A stretch of DNA of 64,000 nt from an uncultured bacterium (GTDB lineage: Bacteria; Cyanobacteriota; Vampirovibrionia; Gastranaerophilales; Gastranaerophilaceae): positions 45,433 through 109,432 of the forward strand of contig CATLLJ010000007.1 of NCBI GenBank assembly GCA_950022495.1, read 5' to 3'. Each line of letters starts with the position of its first letter. Position 1 is the first letter of the stretch. The notes beneath the pieces are model-generated. The model searched no databases. It was not told where the DNA came from and saw only the letters and a list, made by a program, of their open reading frames with translations. Below are positions 61,616 to 64,000 of the stretch, piece by piece. Position numbers and translations under genes: made by a program.

Positions 61616-61708
61616 GAAATGTTAAGCAATAATATTCTAAAATGTCAATTTTTTACCAAGTATTTACTTTATATATATGTAAGATATAAAGAGAGAAGAG
61701 AACAAAAT

Positions 61709-61957
61709 ATGTTAGCATCATCAGGACAAGCTTTTGGCACAATGGTAAAACCATCAAAACGTGGCAGATGTGCAAAAGTTCAAGAATTTAGATATTTAGA
61801 AAAAAAAGATAGAAGAATGAGATTTAATAATTCTCAGGATCCAATATATTCAGTATTTGACTGTATCGAAGATAGGCCGCTAAAAGTATTAGCAAAGGAA
61901 TTTGTAAAAGATTCATTCTTTGAAGCAGTGAATTTTGTATCAAAAGTTGTTGGATAA
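61709..61957 (+). CDS. Small hypothetical protein
   Basis: An 82-residue basic protein from the ATG at 61709, preceded by GAGAAGAGA; a longer in-frame version from 61619 lacks a good ribosome-binding site. It starts MLASSGQAFGTMVKPSKRG, where QAFGTM loosely recalls the F-G motif. Function unknown. A terminator follows. Confidence 0.6.
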   Translation: MLASSGQAFGTMVKPSKRGRCAKVQEFRYLEKKDRRMRFNNSQDPIYSVFDCIEDRPLKVLAKEFVKDSFFEAVNFVSKVVG

Positions 61958-62012
61958 TCAATAGGAAAAAATAGGAATCGGAACAAGGAAAAAAGGATAG
62001 GATAAATAGTTG

Positions 62013-62037
62013 GCGAGTTTTATACTCGCTTTTTTTA
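62013..62037 (+). terminator. Intrinsic terminator
   Basis: GCGAGT-TTTAT-ACTCGC followed by eight T residues, 55 bases after the stop of the small gene. Confidence 0.9.
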
Positions 62038-62057
62038 TTATTAAATTACCAAAACCC

Positions 62058-62086
62058 TTGCAAAATTAATAAAACAATGTTATACT
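62058..62086 (+). promoter_or_regulatory. Promoter of the Pmp-like adhesin gene
   Basis: TTGCAA (62058-62063), 17 bases, TATACT (62081-62086) with TGT before the -10. It predicts a start near 62093 and a leader of about 295 bases. Confidence 0.65.
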
Positions 62087-62388
62087 AGAAATATCCACAA
62101 AGATATACAATATTTAGAAATGTAAAAAATACCCCCTAAAAACTAAAGAAAAAACTAAACCGTGCCGAAAGACAATAATGTAGAAGGCACGAATAAAAAA
62201 CTAAATACACCAGAATACTTAAATTTGTGCGTTCTTATAAACATAAGAATAATGAGGATTTATAACCTTATAATGTGAAGATTATTAATTTGTTGGAAGT
62301 TTTAATCACTTAAAAAATTCAATAAAAATAGATATTTCAACTTAGAAATATCATTTTAAGTAAAATGATGCATAAGATACGAGGTAAT
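62087..62388 (+). other. Long structured 5' leader
   Basis: About 295 untranslated bases contain CGTGCC/GGCACG (62161-62191), TTCTTAT/ATAAGAA (62232-62249), GATATTTC/GAAATATC (62331-62352) and ATCATTTTA/TAAAATGAT (62350-62369). The last two hairpins share three bases and cannot form fully together; they lie 12 bases before GAGG of the ribosome-binding site. No known riboswitch class was recognised. Confidence 0.5.
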
Positions 62389-64000
62389 ATGATGAGAAAG
62401 ATTAGAAACAACAAAAATTTAAAAGTATTATCAATTGCAACTTTACTAGGCACAATAGCAATGGGTTCACCAGCTATGGCAGAAACAGTCAGTGCTCCGA
62501 TAGTTGTTACAAATGATCAAACTACTTCTTTTAATTCTAAAGATTTTTCTAATGTAAAAACACAATGGGATAATGATCATGTCCCAGTTCCAACTAAAAA
62601 CAATGAAAATATTAGTGAAAGTGGCGGTATTATTAATAATTCAGGGACAATAACAAGTATTGAAAATTCAAAATTTAATAATAATGAAATATTATTTTCT
62701 ATCAACAATGAAACAAAATTTTCACCAATATATAACTTCAAGGGTGGAATAATAAACAATACAGGCGAGATTGCCAGTATTAAAAATACAGTATTTGAAA
62801 ATAATTCAATCACTGCAGAGGTTTCTGGGATAAATAGTAGATTGAATTTATATGGCGGTATTATTAATAATGAAAATATAATAAATGAGATTTCAAATGT
62901 AAAATTTAATAATAATACGATATTAGTTAGCAATTCATATCGAGCACCTTTAACTTATGGTGGTATAATTTCAAATACCGGAACTATTGGGCTTTTAAAT
63001 GCTGATATGACAAATAATACCATTAGAAATGATATTCCAACAGGCAGCAGCCATAACTTAACCGGTGGGTTGTTGTATAATAACGGACAAATAAATCAAT
63101 TAACAGGAAATTATTCTAATAACAAAATTATTAATTTAGTTCCGGATAATGGTCATCAGAACACAAGAGGTTTTATATTTAATGATTCAAATGGGCATAT
63201 CGACGGTATTAATATTATATTTTCCGATAATACTCTTTCTTTGGAAAACTACCAGACTAAAAACACAAATTTGTACACCGAAGTTGGAGGTTCATTTTTT
63301 ACGAACTCAGGTAATATCGAAAGCATTACCGCAAAATTGCATAATAATAAATCCAGGTCTTTTAGTAATAACTATGCAACCGCCAATATAGGATTGTTTA
63401 TACAAGGAAAAGTGGCAAATAAAATTTATATTGATGCATTCAACAATTCATTAGTTACAGATGCATCAAAGGGCTATGCTTATGCTAGAGGTGGGGTTTT
63501 AGATATTATAGGTACAACAGAAACTGTAACCGGTAGTTATGTTTCAAACAGTCTTGTATCTACTCAATTGTTTGGGGAAGTGAATAATGGTCAGGTTACA
63601 GCTAGTGGTGGGGCAATAAATGTTTCCGGTAAAGGTAAAGTAAAAGAAATCTCTGGGATTTTTAAAGATAATTTAGCCAAGGCAACTTCTCTTAATACCA
63701 ATTCTACCATTGCTCAAGGTGGAGCTATAAATATCTATGCAGGTGGTACAGTTGATGAAATCTCTAATTCACTGTTTGAAAATAATAAAGTATATGTTGA
63801 ATCTCAAAATAGTGAAACATTAGGACGAGGCGGAGCTATTATGATTCTTGATTCGTCTGCTTCTACAACAATTAAAAACAGCAGCTTCCTTGGTAACCAT
63901 ATCATAGCAAAAAGCAGCAGTGATAACGTGAAAATTCAAGGCGGAGCCATCTACTCCACGACCGATCTCAACATCATAGCCGACAACGGCCAATCAATCT
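62389..64000 (+). CDS. Pmp-like surface/autotransporter adhesin, 3' part beyond window
   Basis: An open frame of 537 codons continuing past the window edge. A signal peptide covers about residues 1-31 (ending AMA). From about residue 78 the protein consists of some eleven repeats of 30-60 residues, each opening GGII or GGAI and most containing FxNN or NN-I, e.g. GGIINNSGTITSIENSKFNN. This GGAI plus FxxN pattern is that of chlamydial polymorphic outer membrane protein repeats, which fold as a right-handed beta-helix passenger. A C-terminal autotransporter barrel would be expected beyond the window. Two adjacent ATGs (62389, 62392) follow GAGG. The last 60 bases differ sharply in base composition. 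Confidence 0.85.
   Translation, partial: MMRKIRNNKNLKVLSIATLLGTIAMGSPAMAETVSAPIVVTNDQTTSFNSKDFSNVKTQWDNDHVPVPTKNNENISESGGIINNSGTITSIENSKFNNNEILFSINNETKFSPIYNFKGGIINNTGEIASIKNTVFENNSITAEVSGINSRLNLYGGIINNENIINEISNVKFNNNTILVSNSYRAPLTYGGIISNTGTIGLLNADMTNNTIRNDIPTGSSHNLTGGLLYNNGQINQLTGNYSNNKIINLVPDNGHQNTRGFIFNDSNGHIDGINIIFSDNTLSLENYQTKNTNLYTEVGGSFFTNSGNIESITAKLHNNKSRSFSNNYATANIGLFIQGKVANKIYIDAFNNSLVTDASKGYAYARGGVLDIIGTTETVTGSYVSNSLVSTQLFGEVNNGQVTASGGAINVSGKGKVKEISGIFKDNLAKATSLNTNSTIAQGGAINIYAGGTVDEISNSLFENNKVYVESQNSETLGRGGAIMILDSSASTTIKNSSFLGNHIIAKSSSDNVKIQGGAIYSTTDLNIIADNGQSI

Noticed and set aside
62577..62933. A 118-residue minus-strand ORF inside the adhesin gene
   Set aside because: It is antisense to the repeat region, rich in Leu/Ile/Pro from the repeat codons read backward, and has no ribosome-binding site.

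Overview
The window is AT-rich, gene-dense bacterial chromosome. The envelope genes point to a Gram-negative-type cell: a diaminopimelate-type MurE, a complete RND–TolC efflux set, two lytic amidases and a Pmp-like surface protein. Several proteins are of cyanobacterial type without any photosynthesis gene: a ClpC with double Clp_N and UVR segments, a Ski2-like DEVH helicase, two YggT proteins and a DUF3326 protein. Together with amino-sugar catabolism (nanE, a ROK kinase, nagA) and many short proteins carrying an N-terminal F-G-type motif, this suggests a non-photosynthetic relative of Cyanobacteria (Vampirovibrionia/Melainabacteria, probably a gut Gastranaerophilales). That assignment is inference; no rRNA gene is present.

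Layout. 1–375: a secreted protein cut by the window edge. 0.7–4.9 kb: mtnP, two yggT genes and trkA-trkH in one operon. 5.0–8.2 kb (minus): a ribbon-helix-helix protein and the operon nanE–ROK kinase–small ORF–UbiA prenyltransferase. 8.3–14.7 kb: M16 peptidase, family-4 uracil-DNA glycosylase, tcdA, an HSL-type hydrolase, umuC and three small unknown proteins. 14.9–17.0 kb: a regulator built of four GntR winged helices, a pseudopilin and an XRE regulator. 17.1–24 kb: smc-scpA-scpB followed by a TPR–metzincin protein and a membrane protein. 24–28 kb (minus): a NAGPA-domain protein with a structured leader, an untranslated tandem-repeat block and a Ski2-like helicase. 28–37 kb: two small motif proteins, serS, a Clp_N-only protein, clpC and a divergent GT5-like glycosyltransferase with a C-terminal membrane anchor. 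37–40.9 kb: phosphatase-like protein, M15 peptidase, a frameshifted motif gene and small unknowns. 41–42.3 kb: an interrupted tRNA-Val, a truncated Mu-type transposase with candidate end-binding repeats, and tRNA-Arg. 42.4–52.8 kb: cell-wall cluster (amidase, murI, DUF3326, second amidase, class B PBP, murE, nagA, hydrolase). 52.9–61.6 kb: ilvD, uppS, rdgB and the RND tripartite pump. 62.4–64 kb: start of a large Pmp-like adhesin.

The strongest unexplained pattern is a repeated promoter-like element, CTAGCAAAA followed after 17–18 bases by TAWAAT or a close variant. It precedes three genes for small F-G-motif proteins (10249, 28150, 39184) and the four-winged-helix GntR regulator (14859). Predicted leaders are 22–30 nt in all four cases. 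This looks like a small regulon whose proteins share an N-terminal tag, and it is the best candidate here for an undescribed system.
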